Shown piece after piece: positions 11,905 through 12,966 of a stretch of 12,966 nt of DNA. The notes beneath the pieces were generated by a model. It made no database searches. It had not been told where the DNA came from and worked only from the letters and a program-made list of their open reading frames with translations. A program made the translations under genes and the position numbers. The stretch is from JAVBUZ01 sp031554725 (GTDB taxonomy: Bacteria > Bacillota > Clostridia > Lachnospirales > Lachnospiraceae). The DNA lies in NCBI GenBank assembly GCA_031554725.1, contig JAVBUZ010000124.1:1-12966 (forward strand), given 5' to 3'. Numbering within the stretch: position 1 is the first letter of the stretch; the number at the start of each line of letters is the position of its first letter.

Positions 11905-12408
11905 ATGAAAGAATTTGAAGAACTATATACACTCTACCAAAAGGATGTGTACTATTTTTTGCTAAAGCTATCAGGTTATGATGATGGACTTACTGAGGAG
12001 CTGGTACAAGAAGCCTTTTATCAAGCATTTATCTCCTTTGGGCGATTTCGTGGAGAATGTGAAGTAAAGACATGGATTTGTCAGATTGCAAAAAACACTT
12101 ATTACAGATATTTGAGAGAGCATGTAAAGCAAAATAGTCTAAAGCAAAAAGCTGTCATGGGTCAGGAGCCAAAGCAAGTAAGTGCAGTTGTAGAAGAAAA
12201 AATAGTTAGCCAGCACATTAAAAAGGCAATAGAAGATTTAGACGAAAGAAGCCGTAGTATTGTAGAGTATCGTTTGTTTGGTGAATTGCCATTTAAAGAA
12301 ATCGGAGCCCTTATAGACTTAAAGGACACCACCGTAAAAGTCCTTTTTTCCAGAGCAAAAATGAAAATTCAAACAAAGCTAAAGGAGGAACATGGATATG
12401 AAATATAA
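11905..12408 (+). CDS. ECF-type RNA polymerase sigma factor
   Basis: A 167-residue alternative sigma factor of the extracytoplasmic-function type. Sigma region 2 spans about 1-72 (LYQKDVYYFLLKL, LTEELVQEAFYQAFISFGRF, then KTWICQIAKNTYYRYLRE) and sigma region 4 about 105-157 (DERSRSIVEYRLFGELPFKEIGALI, then TTVKVLFSRAKMKI). The order of regions, the length and the short linker are typical. AAGGAGG lies seven to nine bases before the ATG. The next gene overlaps it by 11 bases and encodes a zinc-finger membrane protein, the usual sigma/anti-sigma pairing. No clear autoregulated promoter could be read between the upstream terminator and the gene. Confidence 0.92.
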   Translation: MKEFEELYTLYQKDVYYFLLKLSGYDDGLTEELVQEAFYQAFISFGRFRGECEVKTWICQIAKNTYYRYLREHVKQNSLKQKAVMGQEPKQVSAVVEEKIVSQHIKKAIEDLDERSRSIVEYRLFGELPFKEIGALIDLKDTTVKVLFSRAKMKIQTKLKEEHGYEI

Positions 12409-12966
12409 ATGTGATATGGTGAAGGATCTGATGCCACTTTGTATAGATAAGGCGGCAACAGAGGAGAGCGAGAAAGTGGTGATAGAACACTTGGCAGAAT
12501 GTAAAGAATGTATGGATTACTATAGTGTATTGGATAAAGATATTTTGACCACAGAAATAAGCAAAGAGCCAGAAATAAAGTATTCAATACTAGCAAAGAA
12601 AATAAGGAAAAGAAATATAATTGTGCGGTCAATACTTGCGATTTCTATTTGGAGTTTTGTTATGCTAAGTCTTAACTATGCCGCAGGATATAGAATGAGT
12701 TCTCAAAGTGCCGCAGATAGAAGTGGACGTTTAAACTATAAATCCCAGGTGATAGGGAGTTATGAATGGAATAATTGGATGTTTTATATTTACGATAGTT
12801 ATAGCTGCTATGATGTGGTTTCGGTGGAAAAGACATGGCATGGCTGGGGTGTTTCTGATTCTTGCCTTAATTGGCCTAAATGGCATGGCGATGAGAAAGG
12901 ACTAGAGATGGCAGGCGCTATTAATTACTGGGTATATGATGAGGGATTTCAATTGTTTCCTTTTAT
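12398..12966 (+). CDS. zf-HC2-type membrane anti-sigma factor (partial, runs off the window)
   Basis: At least 189 residues with no stop before the window edge. The N-terminus carries the zinc-binding anti-sigma motif H31-x3-C35-x2-C38 (HLAECKEC), with C5 as a probable further ligand. Residues about 74-95 form one transmembrane helix. The following extracytoplasmic part is rich in Trp, Tyr and Gly (WNNWMFYIYDSYSCYDVVSV, WHGWGVSDSCLNWPKW). It should hold the sigma factor at the membrane until a signal arrives. ATG 12398 lies within the last codons of the sigma gene, with AGGAGG nine bases upstream; ATG 12392 is in frame but only three bases from that site. The overlap implies translational coupling and matched production of the pair. 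Confidence 0.85.
   Translation, partial: MKYKCDMVKDLMPLCIDKAATEESEKVVIEHLAECKECMDYYSVLDKDILTTEISKEPEIKYSILAKKIRKRNIIVRSILAISIWSFVMLSLNYAAGYRMSSQSAADRSGRLNYKSQVIGSYEWNNWMFYIYDSYSCYDVVSVEKTWHGWGVSDSCLNWPKWHGDEKGLEMAGAINYWVYDEGFQLFPF

Overview
The window looks like part of the chromosome of a low-GC Gram-positive anaerobe, most likely class Clostridia and plausibly Lachnospiraceae. The reasons are the A+T-rich codon use, the strong GGAGG-type ribosome binding sites, the consensus sigma-A promoters, the core cluster ecfA1-ecfA2-ecfT-truA-rplM-rpsI, and the clostridial style of the accessory genes. The species cannot be named from this sequence.

Layout. (1) Positions 1-1600 hold the tail of a methyl-accepting chemotaxis protein, a convergent membrane-anchored M15-type peptidase on the minus strand with a palindrome over its predicted promoter, and a small two-helix membrane protein. 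(2) Positions 1688-5053 are a housekeeping transcription unit: the energy-coupling module of an ECF vitamin/metal transporter (EcfA1, EcfA2, EcfT) followed by the tRNA pseudouridine synthase TruA. (3) Positions 5101-6223 are the L13/S9 ribosomal protein operon. It has a consensus promoter, a structured leader and a very strong intrinsic terminator, and that terminator sits inside a larger nested inverted-repeat element (6156-6306). (4) Positions 6330-9660 are an accessory island bounded by two direct repeats of about 290 bp. Each repeat looks like a complete type I toxin-antitoxin module: a 29-residue hydrophobic Hol_Tox/TxpA-like peptide, a hairpin that buries its Shine-Dalgarno sequence, and a convergent antisense RNA with its own promoter and terminator. 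Between the repeats lie a probably frameshifted 2H-phosphoesterase-like gene, an AraC-type regulator, and a MerR-type regulator fused to a SAM-dependent methyltransferase. The last of these is preceded by a perfect palindrome placed exactly in a 19-bp promoter spacer. (5) Positions 9790-11840 hold a small exported or anchored protein of unknown function and a zinc-ribbon/TM/PASTA-repeat membrane protein, closed by a strong terminator. (6) Positions 11905-12966 hold an ECF-type sigma factor translationally coupled to a zinc-finger (zf-HC2) membrane anti-sigma factor that runs off the window.

The most unusual part is the pair of small-toxin modules. The two copies differ in sequence, but the differences fall so as to keep the RNA hairpins (SD-sequestering stem, shared 3' stem) and the antisense promoter geometry. 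This argues that both are functional type I systems and not debris. All promoter, RNA and terminator calls come from reading the sequence by eye; no folding or database search was run.
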